Assembly (NCBI GenBank): GCA_025559845.1
Contig: CP048470.1
Coordinates: 1,349,001 to 1,413,000 of the forward strand
DNA length: 64,000 bases
Source of the DNA: Agrobacterium tumefaciens
GTDB lineage: Bacteria; Pseudomonadota; Alphaproteobacteria; Rhizobiales; Rhizobiaceae
Direction: 5' to 3'
The position numbers were made by a program, and so were the translations under genes. Positions within the stretch are counted from its first letter, which is position 1, and each line of letters opens with the position of its first letter. Shown here one piece after another: positions 1 through 8,106 of the stretch. The notes beneath the pieces are model-generated. The model was not told the origin of the DNA. It saw only the letters and a list, made by a program, of their open reading frames with translations, and did not search any database.

Positions 1-2
1 AC

Positions 3-815
3 GACCCTGTTACGATGCTTATTTCAACACGCCAGATACACGGCAACGGCAACTATGTTGAGATCGCCAATCTCAACAGTGTTGGTGTCAGCACAGGTGG
101 TCTGTTGAACCGATACGACTATGGAAATCGGGGATCCGGCATTGCCCTGCGGTTCGAGCAATTTACGCTTCACATTGACGGTGATAACGCTGATGGGGTT
201 GAGGTTGATTTCCGCTTTTCCGTTAATGGCGCGCCTGCCACAACGCATAACTTCAACCGCACCTACATTAACGAGCTGCTTGGCAAAGATACCGGCACCG
301 TAGAAACAGCAGAGGAAATGGTCACTCTGCTTAAGTCTCTAATCGACCCTGAATGGCCGAACACGATCATCGAAGTGTCCGCTTCCGACCCGAACTACAT
401 CATCGTGAAATCTGACCCGTCAGTCGACAGAAAATGGGGGCCGGGTACGAGTATCGGATTCTTAAATATCGTTGTCAGTATCGAGCCTATCCCGGCAATG
501 AACTTTCTCAACATCGACATCGAGCAAAACCCTGGCGCGGTCGATCTATATATCGACTACATCGAGGTTGCCTCTCAGCGTGTGGTCGCCGGGGCTTCAA
601 TCCTAGGATCGCTCTCGATGCGTATTGATATGCAGACAGAGTTCACGGCCAAGTTGATGGCAGCCACGGATAGGGGCGTCGGTCGACTCGTGGATGCAGA
701 CATGAATGAAGCCTCGACGAGGCTCAAGGCCTTGCAAACACAAGAGCAGCTTGCGATCCAGTCACTCTCTATCGCAAACGCAAGCACAGAGAACGTGATA
801 CAACTCTTCCGTTGA
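3..815 (+). CDS. Flagellin, C-terminal part (5' end outside the window)
   Basis: The reading frame is open from the first complete codon, so the gene very probably starts upstream of the window; the ATG at 15 is probably internal. The last 60 or so residues are a textbook alphaproteobacterial flagellin D0/D1 C-terminus, with VGRLVDADMNEASTRLKALQ followed by a helix ending in ENVIQLFR, which packs in the filament core. The roughly 200 residues before it are beta-rich and have no conserved flagellin signature that I recognise, as expected for surface-exposed D2/D3 domains. A GC-rich hairpin at 868-897 lies downstream but lacks a T-run. Which flagellin paralogue this is cannot be decided without the N-terminus. 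Confidence 0.85.
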   Translation, partial: DPVTMLISTRQIHGNGNYVEIANLNSVGVSTGGLLNRYDYGNRGSGIALRFEQFTLHIDGDNADGVEVDFRFSVNGAPATTHNFNRTYINELLGKDTGTVETAEEMVTLLKSLIDPEWPNTIIEVSASDPNYIIVKSDPSVDRKWGPGTSIGFLNIVVSIEPIPAMNFLNIDIEQNPGAVDLYIDYIEVASQRVVAGASILGSLSMRIDMQTEFTAKLMAATDRGVGRLVDADMNEASTRLKALQTQEQLAIQSLSIANASTENVIQLFR

Positions 816-937
816 ACGTGACTGCCCGCTTTGCTTTTCGTGCTCTTCCGCGGGGAGGTTTCCGCAGGGCCAAGACGAAAGCCGGCGTCGTTTGGCCTTC
901 GCAAGACTAAAATTCAAAGGATTTAGTGATTTTCAGT

Positions 938-957
938 GATTGGCTGGGGAACCTGGA
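938..957. repeat. attL: displaced tRNA-Gln 3' end
   Basis: This is a perfect 20-bp match to 8107-8126. It reproduces the last 17 nt of tRNA-Gln including CCA, plus three flanking bases, with no tRNA body attached. It marks the left junction of the island; matching stops at both sides (937 t versus 8106 a; 958 c versus 8127 t). Confidence 0.88.
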
Positions 958-964
958 CCCTCAC

Positions 965-1052
965 GGGGTACGAGCATAACGATTTGATGTTGCAAAAGAA
1001 TAAGTAATTTCATACGGGTAGGGTACATATCGAAGGGCATTTTGAGGTACAT
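965..1052. promoter_or_regulatory. Candidate integrase arm-type sites and integrase promoter region, left end
   Basis: Three copies of GGTAC lie between attL and the integrase start, at 967-971, 1022-1026 and 1046-1050. The last two are extended to GGTACAT and are 24 bp apart. The same word occurs three times near the other end of the island (8038-8066). I infer arm-type integrase sites that could also let the integrase repress its own gene. The repeated words are seen in the sequence; their function is inferred. Confidence 0.4.
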
Positions 1053-1055
1053 TAC

Positions 1056-2465
1056 TTGTCTCGCACTCGCGCTCCAGCATACCTTGAGAAGATGAATAAC
1101 GGCGGTTGGAGGGTTTCTGTCCCTGTGCCGCGAGACATGGTCAAGATCATAGGCAAGACACGCCTGAAGCGTTCTCTTGAAACCCATAGCCAAGCAGAAG
1201 CTGAGCGCCGGAAACACGCGGTTGTGGCCGAGTTTCTTACCATGATCGAAGCAGCCCGAGCTGGGAGGCTTCCGAAGGCGGTGGTCACCGGCCTTTCCGC
1301 AGTGCCCTCCATGTCGAGTAGAGAATTGACAAACCTCGCCCTCGATCTGCGAACCAGCCTCCAGTCACAAGAGGGGGAAAGTGAGGCGGTCGAGCTGGAG
1401 ACCGAGGGCATTTATCAGGTTGCCGACAAGATAAGGGGTCGAGAGGTTGGAGTGGATGAAGAGACGGACAGCCCGATCTTCGACCGACAGAGCGAGGAAA
1501 AGGCGGGGCAGTTTCTTCGGGTCGCTCTCGGCAAGGAAACTCCAATCCGCGAGCCGCTCGACCTCTTTCACGCTCAGGTGAAGTGGTCGCCTCGTACCAA
1601 AAGCGACAACAGCAGAGCGATCACGGCACTGGAGGACTGGTGTAAGGAAAACCGTGTGCCGTTTGTTATCGAGGCCATTACACGAAGAAAAGCGGGCCAA
1701 TTCATAGGTGACCTTGCAGCTAGTGCGGAAAGGCCACTTACAAATCGGACCATCAATAAGTACCTGTCTTGCTTGTCTCAGTTCTGGTTCTGGCTGGAGA
1801 AGCGCGGCTATGTCGAGCTTGATAGCTCTCCGTGGTCCCGTCAGTCCTTGCCGAAGGTTCAGCCTACGGAGGATGAGAAGGAGCGTCCATTCACCGATGA
1901 AGAGATGATCAAGCTCTTCGCGGGGGAGCCTAACCAATCCTACCTAAAGGACGTCATGCTCATCGGCGCTCTTACGGGAGCCAGAATTGACGCCATCGTT
2001 AGCCTAAAACGCAAGGACATCACCGATAGCGGGAACTTTCGCTTTAAACCTCAGAAGCGGGAAAAGGCATCGCGCCAAGTGCCGATCCACAGCGGCCTGA
2101 AATCGATTATAGAACGCCTCGTCGAGGGTAAACAGCCAGAGGACGATCTGTTTCCCGAATGTCCTCCCGTTGCTGCCGACAAACCTCAAGAGCGTTCGAT
2201 GCCAGCGGTGAAGGCGTTTACCTATTATCGAAGAATTGTAGGTGTCACTGATGCCGTTGAGGGCAAGAGAAGGGACCGGGTCAATTTCCACTCCTTCCGG
2301 CGCTGGTTCGTCACTAAGGCGATTCAGGCTGGTCAACCTGAGTTGACGGTTCAGATCGTAGTCGGTCACAAGCCACAGAGTGTGGCCGCAAGCGTGTATC
2401 TTGGAGGCCTCACGATGGAACAAATGGCTCAATGTGTTGAGGCTGTGCAGTTACCTTCAACGTAA
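1056..2465 (+). CDS. int: Tyrosine recombinase (phage-type integrase)
   Basis: A site-specific recombinase that would integrate and excise the surrounding island at tRNA-Gln(CTG). The N-terminus (about residues 9-30, YLEKMNNGGWRVSVPVP) resembles the arm-binding region common in proteobacterial island integrases. The SAM-like core-binding region spans roughly 165-260 and the catalytic domain 275-450. Catalytic residues that can be read are R310 (TGAR), a beta-hairpin lysine near 337, H412-x-x-R415 (HSFRRW), H438 (VGHK) and the nucleophile Y448 (VYLGG). The start used is TTG at 1056, which keeps the N-terminal Y-L motif; ATG at 1092 is the alternative. At 469 residues the length is usual. No excisionase gene is recognisable nearby. 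Confidence 0.9.
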   Translation: MSRTRAPAYLEKMNNGGWRVSVPVPRDMVKIIGKTRLKRSLETHSQAEAERRKHAVVAEFLTMIEAARAGRLPKAVVTGLSAVPSMSSRELTNLALDLRTSLQSQEGESEAVELETEGIYQVADKIRGREVGVDEETDSPIFDRQSEEKAGQFLRVALGKETPIREPLDLFHAQVKWSPRTKSDNSRAITALEDWCKENRVPFVIEAITRRKAGQFIGDLAASAERPLTNRTINKYLSCLSQFWFWLEKRGYVELDSSPWSRQSLPKVQPTEDEKERPFTDEEMIKLFAGEPNQSYLKDVMLIGALTGARIDAIVSLKRKDITDSGNFRFKPQKREKASRQVPIHSGLKSIIERLVEGKQPEDDLFPECPPVAADKPQERSMPAVKAFTYYRRIVGVTDAVEGKRRDRVNFHSFRRWFVTKAIQAGQPELTVQIVVGHKPQSVAASVYLGGLTMEQMAQCVEAVQLPST

Positions 2466-2541
2466 TCGTCGTATGCTCTGACGCGTCCTAGGGGAGGGCT
2501 TCCAGGGAGACATGGTGTTCACTTGCTCGCAGTTGCTCAAA

Positions 2542-4587
2542 TTAGTTTTTGACTTTCTCGAGCACGTAGCCACCAAAATTAACGACATTAGCCCCCGCAG
2601 TGCGCAGTTGCGGCAGGAAAGCTTCGACCTTCTCTGTTGTCGCCGCGACAAGAATTTGGCTAGAACTCCCGCATTGCGAAGCCTTTGTAAGAAACGCGCT
2701 GAGGTCTTGGTGTTCTATCGCCTGCTGATCTGGTTCATCAAAAATTAGGAGGTGTGGATGGTTCACCTTTTTTTCCACGGAGAGGCCTAGCAGACTGAGA
2801 TAGTAGGCCCATTTCATTCTGATGCCGTCGCTTCCAGACATTTCAAAGCCAAGCTCGCGGACGATTGTCGCGCCCTCATCGTTGGTAATCAAAGCTAAAG
2901 GGCGAAAGTCTTCGTATGAAACCTGAATGTCGCTGGTTGGAACGGAGGAAAAATGAAATAGCGACAAATTCTTCTGAAGAAGCTCTTTGATTATACGAAC
3001 TTTATGTTTGTCGTCGTCAGTCAGTCCTTCTCCTTTTAAGCTCGATAGCTCATCCGAGATACGTTTTGCCTCACTCGCAAGCCCTTCGAACTGCGAAGAA
3101 AAGGCATGGGCAACGTCCGTCATATTATTGTATCGATTGAGTTTGGCCTGAAGGCGCACAATTCTCTCAATCAACGTTCTCGACGGAGAGCTATTTGGCT
3201 TCCTCAAACTATTTTGAAGCTCGCGAATGCGGGCCGTACTGTCCTTCAGCTCATCTGTCGTCGAATTGTAGATGATTTTGAGCTCTGTAGCTCTGAGATC
3301 AGAGCCGGTGGCTGTTGCGGTGTAAAGTTCGATTTGAGACCTTATAAAGCTAATGTTCTCTTCGATTGCCATCCCTTTGGTGTGCGCGTGCTGGGGGAGT
3401 AATTCTGCGTCTAATTCTTGATGGCAAGTTGGGCAGAGATGCTCGACTGCGGAGGTGCCCAAGCTTGAGCCAAAACGTCTTAGTTTGAGTGCATCTTGAT
3501 TTCGCACGAGGTCTACTTCAAGTGAGGAAACACGTTTCCGGTATTCCGTCGCATCCTCCCTAATTGCCGCCATTTCGTTTCGCAAATGCTCGATCTTCGC
3601 GCTAAGTTCCTCGGTCCGAGCGTAAGTAACTGCAAGCTCGCGCTCGATCTCTGGAGCGATATCGTCGGTTTGGGGAAGTTCCTTGGCTTCAAGGTCTTCG
3701 AGCTCTGAATAACCCGCTAGTACGGCTTGCGACAACGGAAGCCATTCATCGCCATCGTAAACTTCAATCGAGATGCCGTCCTCTCCTTTGAAGCTTTCAT
3801 TTGGGCGGGTGGGGATGTTGGATAGTCGCACTAAGTTGCCCAGTCGATCGAGCACCTCTCCTCGAGTAGTCGACCAAGCTGAATGAATCGCTAGTAATTG
3901 TTTGTTAAGGTCCAGACGCCGTCTTCGTCTCTTTCCATCCTCAAGATCAATCAGGAACTCAATTACTCTGCGGGCTACGTCCTGTATGCGGAGGTGTGTC
4001 GGGAATGGTCCTTGCACCACTCCCCAGCCACGCCGTTGCTCGACAAAAAGCATTGGAAATATCGCTTCGAGGTAAAGCGGAATTTCGCGACCATCGAATG
4101 TGATAACTGGAGGCAAATCCCAGCCGATAAAGCTACAGAGAAAATTATGAAATCCGTCCGGGTTCTGGGCGGAGCCCTTGTCGTGGAGAAAGAAATCTCG
4201 TTGCGTTTCTTTTCCATCGCCGTCGAGTAGCTGAGCACGCACTAGCTTCCTATCATGGCCGCCAACTACATCGCGATGAATTTTCAATATCGCGCCTTGT
4301 TCGTTTTCCAATTCAAGACGGACATGAGACGAGACCAGTGTTTCGTAAGCTGCTGTTTTGTTTTCGCGAATTCGCTCTCGCATAACTTGCGCAAAAGGAA
4401 TGTCGAGATTTGGGCCAAGCATGCGCTCAAGCCCAAGTCCGTAGATGATGGCCTGAAGCGCAGTTGATTTTCCAGAGGTGTTGTCGGCAGCAATCAAATT
4501 GAAGCCACGACTTAGCGGAATGTCAGCGACGTATGTGCTGGAAGCCGTTTGCGCTTGCATAGAGATGCAGCGAATTATCAATCTCAT
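2542..4587 (-). CDS. SMC/Rad50-like ABC ATPase of an ABC-three-component-type system
   Basis: A 681-residue ATPase, last gene of a coupled operon; its ATG overlaps the stop of the preceding gene as ATGA. Walker A is at about 34-42 (ADNTSGKST; the usual first Gly is Ala). Coiled-coil segments flank a zinc-hook-like CPTC at 385-388, as in Rad50. A degenerate ABC signature (SGSDGIRMKWAY) lies near 584-595 and Walker B (LLIFDEPD) at 613-620. The order N-lobe, coil, hook, coil, C-lobe is that of Rad50/SMC proteins. Together with a small middle gene and a nuclease-like gene it fits the ABC-ATPase component of ABC-3C conflict systems, thought to sense invading nucleic acid. The function here is inferred, not shown. 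Confidence 0.8.
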   Translation of the reverse strand: MRLIIRCISMQAQTASSTYVADIPLSRGFNLIAADNTSGKSTALQAIIYGLGLERMLGPNLDIPFAQVMRERIRENKTAAYETLVSSHVRLELENEQGAILKIHRDVVGGHDRKLVRAQLLDGDGKETQRDFFLHDKGSAQNPDGFHNFLCSFIGWDLPPVITFDGREIPLYLEAIFPMLFVEQRRGWGVVQGPFPTHLRIQDVARRVIEFLIDLEDGKRRRRRLDLNKQLLAIHSAWSTTRGEVLDRLGNLVRLSNIPTRPNESFKGEDGISIEVYDGDEWLPLSQAVLAGYSELEDLEAKELPQTDDIAPEIERELAVTYARTEELSAKIEHLRNEMAAIREDATEYRKRVSSLEVDLVRNQDALKLRRFGSSLGTSAVEHLCPTCHQELDAELLPQHAHTKGMAIEENISFIRSQIELYTATATGSDLRATELKIIYNSTTDELKDSTARIRELQNSLRKPNSSPSRTLIERIVRLQAKLNRYNNMTDVAHAFSSQFEGLASEAKRISDELSSLKGEGLTDDDKHKVRIIKELLQKNLSLFHFSSVPTSDIQVSYEDFRPLALITNDEGATIVRELGFEMSGSDGIRMKWAYYLSLLGLSVEKKVNHPHLLIFDEPDQQAIEHQDLSAFLTKASQCGSSSQILVAATTEKVEAFLPQLRTAGANVVNFGGYVLEKVKN

Positions 4588-5099
4588 GTGCTGGAAGCCT
4601 TAATGAAAGTCTCTGTAAAGTTCTCTGTGAGCTGCTTTGATACGCCTTCGATGAAAAGTCGCTCGTCGGCGAGAATTTCATTTTCTGCACAGATCACCGA
4701 TGCTGAAATTCGTCCTCTGGTCGTGAGGGTGACTCCGAGGCGGTCATTCACCCGACACCATTCGATGAGCTTTTCGCCCGCCATCAAATCCAACGTCCGT
4801 CCCAAAGCAGGCTCGATGCTAAGCCGCCAGCGTCGAGGTGCCGCGGCCCCAATAAGTATATCGGATAGCAATTCCCTTTTCCCGGGGTTAATCAACGCGT
4901 CGTTCAATATGTAAAGGCGAGCCAAAGACGAACGTTGGGCGCGCGAGCAATTTAACACAATCAATAGAGCGCTAACGCGCCATCCTATCCTCATGTCGCC
5001 GGGGACCGGTACAGGTCGTTTAATAAAGCTGAAGGTCGTTTTTTGTGGCAGCAGCCCTTCTGGACCTGAGTTGTTGCTGTCGGCGGTGGAGTGCTTCAT
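4584..5099 (-). CDS. Middle component of ABC-three-component-type system (predicted)
   Basis: A 171-residue protein between the nuclease-like gene and the ABC ATPase, overlapping both: TAATG at its start (1 base) and ATGA at its end (4 bases). Such tight overlap suggests fixed stoichiometry. The sequence is basic and helical; the segment around residues 45-135, ending in DRLGVTLTTRGRISASVI, reads like a winged-helix fold with a beta-wing. Small winged-helix middle components are typical of ABC-3C operons, where they are thought to link ATPase and effector or to bind DNA. No catalytic motif is visible. The assignment depends mainly on gene position and size. Confidence 0.6.
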   Translation of the reverse strand: MKHSTADSNNSGPEGLLPQKTTFSFIKRPVPVPGDMRIGWRVSALLIVLNCSRAQRSSLARLYILNDALINPGKRELLSDILIGAAAPRRWRLSIEPALGRTLDLMAGEKLIEWCRVNDRLGVTLTTRGRISASVICAENEILADERLFIEGVSKQLTENFTETFIKASST

Positions 5100-6001
5100 T
5101 ACCTAGCCTCAGGAAAGTCGAGGGGACAGCGCATGAGCCAGTCTGCCAAAGTTCCATTTGCAATTTGATTGACCGTCGATGACGCCAACGCAGGTACGTC
5201 GCGCTTCAATCCGTCCTCGATGCGATCCAGACTGTTGCGCAATTGATCAGATGGCCCCGCACCAGTGGCACCGACTGCCTCAAGGCGCTCCTCCTCGGAC
5301 GAGATTGTGCTTACAGCTCTTTCCCACAACATTGGATGTTGTTGGCGTAGAAAGTCGAGCATGTTGCTACCTTTTATATGATTCAAAGTGTGGACTTCCG
5401 TACGCCTCAAAATTTGCTGTTCGTTGCTCTCAGGAAACGCCCTGTCCAACTTGGAACGCATTGTCTCCGAAAGCGAAGTCCCCATATGGGCCGCAACCAT
5501 CTCAGGTGTCGGGGCAGGCAAATCTACGTGCGGAGCAATGGGAAGGGCTTTTAGCTGCTCGATCTGAACCTTGAAGTCTTCTTGGCAATGGACGAGGGCT
5601 TCAAAGTCCGATGCTATGAATGGAAGCGCGAGTTTCGCTATCTTCCGACCTTGAGCGCGGGCATGGTTGATTACTTTCTTGTCATCAACGAACGGACACA
5701 TCAAAATCCAACGATCAAATTTTTTCCCTTCGAACAATTCCGACAGGAACTGTTTATTAAGCTGCAGCTTGGCGAGGTCTGTTGTAGCCTTCTTCTTCAT
5801 GGCGTCCGAGGCCTTGGCGACGGTATCGTCTTGGGGCGCGTAGCATTGATACATGCAGTTGGTGGTCGTAAAAAATTCTAGCCCCGCGTCGCCTCGGACT
5901 TTGTCTGGTACACGCTGAACATTGGTGAACCCGTGGAGCACCTGGACAAGTGAGAGTGCATAGGTCTGCCAGTGGATGGGGTCCCAAACTCTCTGATACA
6001 T
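5099..6001 (-). CDS. Restriction-endonuclease-fold-like effector of ABC-three-component-type system (predicted)
   Basis: A 300-residue protein encoded by the first gene of the operon. The N-terminal 60 residues carry RGDAGLEFFTTTN (G37, D38, E42) followed by MYQCYAP (Q52). This recalls the GD-x-G-x-(D/E) ... (Q/E)-x-K core of Mrr-like nucleases, with the lysine position replaced by Tyr in the QCYAP form that I associate with ABC-3C effectors. Residues 65-135 contain a helical region and an LMCPFVDDKKV strand; the C-terminal 150 residues are mostly helical and may bind the partners. I infer a DNA-cleaving or DNA-binding effector, licensed by the ATPase. Whether it is catalytically active is uncertain because the canonical Q/E-x-K lysine is missing. 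Confidence 0.6.
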   Translation of the reverse strand: MYQRVWDPIHWQTYALSLVQVLHGFTNVQRVPDKVRGDAGLEFFTTTNCMYQCYAPQDDTVAKASDAMKKKATTDLAKLQLNKQFLSELFEGKKFDRWILMCPFVDDKKVINHARAQGRKIAKLALPFIASDFEALVHCQEDFKVQIEQLKALPIAPHVDLPAPTPEMVAAHMGTSLSETMRSKLDRAFPESNEQQILRRTEVHTLNHIKGSNMLDFLRQQHPMLWERAVSTISSEEERLEAVGATGAGPSDQLRNSLDRIEDGLKRDVPALASSTVNQIANGTLADWLMRCPLDFPEAR

Positions 6002-6079
6002 TAATTGAAGTCCTTACCTAGTGGCTAGCAAGGTGATGTTTGAAACTATACACGAAAATGCATTGCCACATTTTTCTCA
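6002..6079 (-). promoter_or_regulatory. Upstream region of the ABC-3C-type operon
   Basis: This 78-bp AT-rich gap separates the truncated DUF488 gene from the start of the nuclease-like gene and must hold the operon promoter unless transcription reads through from upstream. I cannot point to a convincing -35/-10 pair. Confidence 0.3.
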
Positions 6080-6415
6080 TCAAAGGTGGCGAACTTTCAA
6101 GGCACCGTCCCACTTAGTATTAAGATAATCACATACTAACTTCCTGTGGCAGTGATGCGGTTTGTCTTCGGAGCAAAGCAGGCAGCCGCCCAAAAACATA
6201 TCGGGCTTTAACCGTGTTTCTATCCGGCGCTCTTCCATCAAGCGTAAGAACGAATTTTCGTAAATCCTCCAGTCGCCTTTGTCGCGTTTAAAAGCTTTGA
6301 GAATATCATCCGTTGGCGCAAGAAGTGGCTGATGGACGTACTGCACACCGCAAATTTCTTTGAGGAAGTACGCTAAATCGTCGGCTTTTGCGAAGCCTGC
6401 TAACTGTGAGAACAA
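6080..6415 (-). pseudogene. DUF488 family protein, 5'-truncated
   Basis: The 111 codons match the C-terminal two thirds of a DUF488 protein: FSQLAGFAKADDLAYFLKEICGVQYVHQP, then APTDDIL, GDWRIYE, and the signature CLLCSEDKPHHCHRKLV. In the family as I know it, about 40 residues beginning with a TIG(F/Y)T strand and a (V/I)DVR motif precede this part. Here an in-frame stop occurs at 6422-6424, two codons before the only possible start, a TTG at 6413-6415. I found no frame upstream that supplies the missing strand. I therefore read it as a decayed remnant; an active short form is possible but less likely. Codon use and AT content match the island. Confidence 0.65.
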
Positions 6416-6701
6416 TGACGCTTAGACTCCAAAGAAATTACGCCGTCAACAGGATAAAATCATTAATTTTCAGTGTTTTAACTCACGTGTGAGTAGGTTG
6501 ACTGTAGGTGGTTGAAAGGGTTCTGAAAATCGCTGCAATGAGTGAATAGTTTTTTGACCAAATACCTTTAAGTGCGGCTTGCATAGCGAGCGGCAAGCAT
6601 CTAACGTCCAATCAGGGTTAGATTAAGGGTCACGGCAGCGATGCCGTGGCTTTTTCTTTTCGAGTGGGCATGGAAGAACTTACAAGCGCTTTGACGCAGG
6701 A
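6416..6701. other. Non-coding stretch inside the island
   Basis: About 286 bp without a credible gene. It contains the start-proximal debris of the DUF488 gene, a short palindromic word actcacgtgtgagt near 6481-6494 and, at the end, a plus-strand terminator-like hairpin. This could be the scar of a deletion or an sRNA gene; nothing decides between them. Confidence 0.4.
6629..6660 (+). terminator. Rho-independent terminator, plus strand
   Basis: CACGGC (6631-6636) and GCCGTG (6643-6648) form a stem with loop AGCGAT, followed by GCTTTTTCTTTT. No plus-strand gene precedes it closely; it would end a transcript made in 6.42-6.63 kb or read-through on the plus strand. Confidence 0.6.
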
Positions 6702-7871
6702 TCAGTTCGAGCAGCACACGCTTTTCACGTAGGTGTTGCCGACTGTCATGAAGGCGTCATCTGGAACCGCTTTTTGTTCTTTCAGTTGTTTGAGAAGCTC
6801 GGCAGCTTTGTCTGGCGGTAAAGTTTTCTGCAACGCTACCGCATACCACTTGTTGCTGGCCAGATAGGCGGTGGATGGCAGGCTAGATGCCGCGACGAAA
6901 GCTTCAGCCTCAGCGTAATTATCAAAGCTTTTGATTTGAATGTAACGGTTCTCGAACGGCTGCTTTAGAAACTGATCCACCTTAACCCAGTTGTGGTGCA
7001 GATACCCTTCTTTGCCGTTCGCCCGTACTTTGTACCAGCGCTCACCAACAGACAGAATCTCAACGCGGTCCCGGTTCTGCAATCCTAGAAGCTTTTCTGA
7101 CGATTGATCCTCTCCCGCCCTCAAGAACTCTTTACCTTTAGGAACGCGTAGAAGACCGGTTCTCGCCAATGGGATTTGGAAGCGAGCATCGTCGTCTGCA
7201 ATCCTAAAGCTTGGCAGCGCCTTGCTGTCCCGATTGTCGCCTTTATCGGCAGCTGCCAACCTCTGGTCTGAAGGGGTTCCGCCGCCTAGGTCCAAATTCG
7301 TGACGCGATACTGGGCCATTTCGCTCTTTGAAAGATAGCGCATATCGTCTTTTTCGTACCGGAGAGACAATTGCAGCAGAGCTGGATCGACTCCCATATC
7401 GGACAAATAGCTTATGGTCTCTGCTGTTTGATGCTGGATGTATGACACCGCGTCATCGACCGAAATGGAGGCAGCGTCTGAGAACGATGACTTATGTACG
7501 CCTATCGACCCCGTTTCTGCCGCCCTTACTACGCCGCCCATGAATGCGAGAGCACACGCGGAAGCACACTCAAGGCCCCGCGACTGAAATGTGGGGAGGC
7601 CAAGAGTACGGATGAGGCGGCCAAGTTCGATCGCTTTAGAGGGGTTTCCCCCGGGAGAATTGAAGCTGACTATCGCGGCTTTGTCGCCAACGCTTCTAGC
7701 TAGTAACAAGAACTGCCCAAAATTCTCGGAAGGTTCGAAAACTCCAGATACAAGGATGATGGACTTCGAAGCGTCCACAGGCTCGACAGAAAATGTGAGA
7801 GCTGAGGCAGGGTTGCTCAGCAAGAAGCACGCGGACGCAAAAGTTACCGCAAAACAAGACGCCGTATTCAT
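6702..7871 (-). CDS. Exported ClpP/crotonase-fold protein with SH3 and SPOR-like domains
   Basis: A 389-residue protein with an N-terminal signal peptide (hydrophobic stretch ending near ASA-LTF, residue 25). Residues 35-155 resemble periplasmic ClpP-like serine proteases: SFNSPGGNPSKAIELGRLIR, then a candidate nucleophile in ECASACALAFMGG (Ser about 104) and a candidate His in GSIGVHKS (about 126). Residues 235-300 form a bacterial SH3 domain (DRVEILSVGERWYKVRANGKEGYLHHNWVKV). The last 80 residues (YIQIKSF..A..F......WYAVAL) look like a SPOR peptidoglycan-binding domain. It is the innermost gene of the island at the tRNA end. The role is unknown; envelope action is inferred from the signal and wall-binding domains. 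The ATG at 7871 is preferred over TTG at 7880. Confidence 0.7.
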   Translation of the reverse strand: MNTASCFAVTFASACFLLSNPASALTFSVEPVDASKSIILVSGVFEPSENFGQFLLLARSVGDKAAIVSFNSPGGNPSKAIELGRLIRTLGLPTFQSRGLECASACALAFMGGVVRAAETGSIGVHKSSFSDAASISVDDAVSYIQHQTAETISYLSDMGVDPALLQLSLRYEKDDMRYLSKSEMAQYRVTNLDLGGGTPSDQRLAAADKGDNRDSKALPSFRIADDDARFQIPLARTGLLRVPKGKEFLRAGEDQSSEKLLGLQNRDRVEILSVGERWYKVRANGKEGYLHHNWVKVDQFLKQPFENRYIQIKSFDNYAEAEAFVAASSLPSTAYLASNKWYAVALQKTLPPDKAAELLKQLKEQKAVPDDAFMTVGNTYVKSVCCSN

Positions 7872-8037
7872 ATCCCGCAATACCCTCTAGATGCCCCCAA
7901 CCAGTATATTCAGGCGCGAGTGTCGGGCTAGTGCCGGAACCCAAATTCACGGATTGAAAGTCGCTGGGTTCGAAAAAAGTCACCTCTAACAACGATTGTA
8001 AAGGCGAGATGGCGTTTAAGTGCAGACCAAGGGCTGA

Positions 8038-8066
8038 GGTACATAATGCGGTACTCCCTGAGGTAC
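8038..8066. promoter_or_regulatory. Candidate integrase arm-type sites, right end
   Basis: GGTAC occurs at 8038-8042, 8050-8054 and 8062-8066, exactly 12 bp apart. The outer two are part of the longer repeat ctgaggtac. They mirror GGTAC words at the left end of the island and sit 41-69 bp inside attR. I infer integrase arm sites. Confidence 0.45.
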
Positions 8067-8106
8067 GCGATGCAACCTAACTCACTGATTTTTCTATCTG
8101 AAAAAA

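Noticed and set aside
868..897. Hairpin after flagellin considered as terminator
   Set aside because: GGCCAA/TTGGCC with inner GACG/CGTC folds well, but no T-run follows, so I did not list it as a rho-independent terminator.
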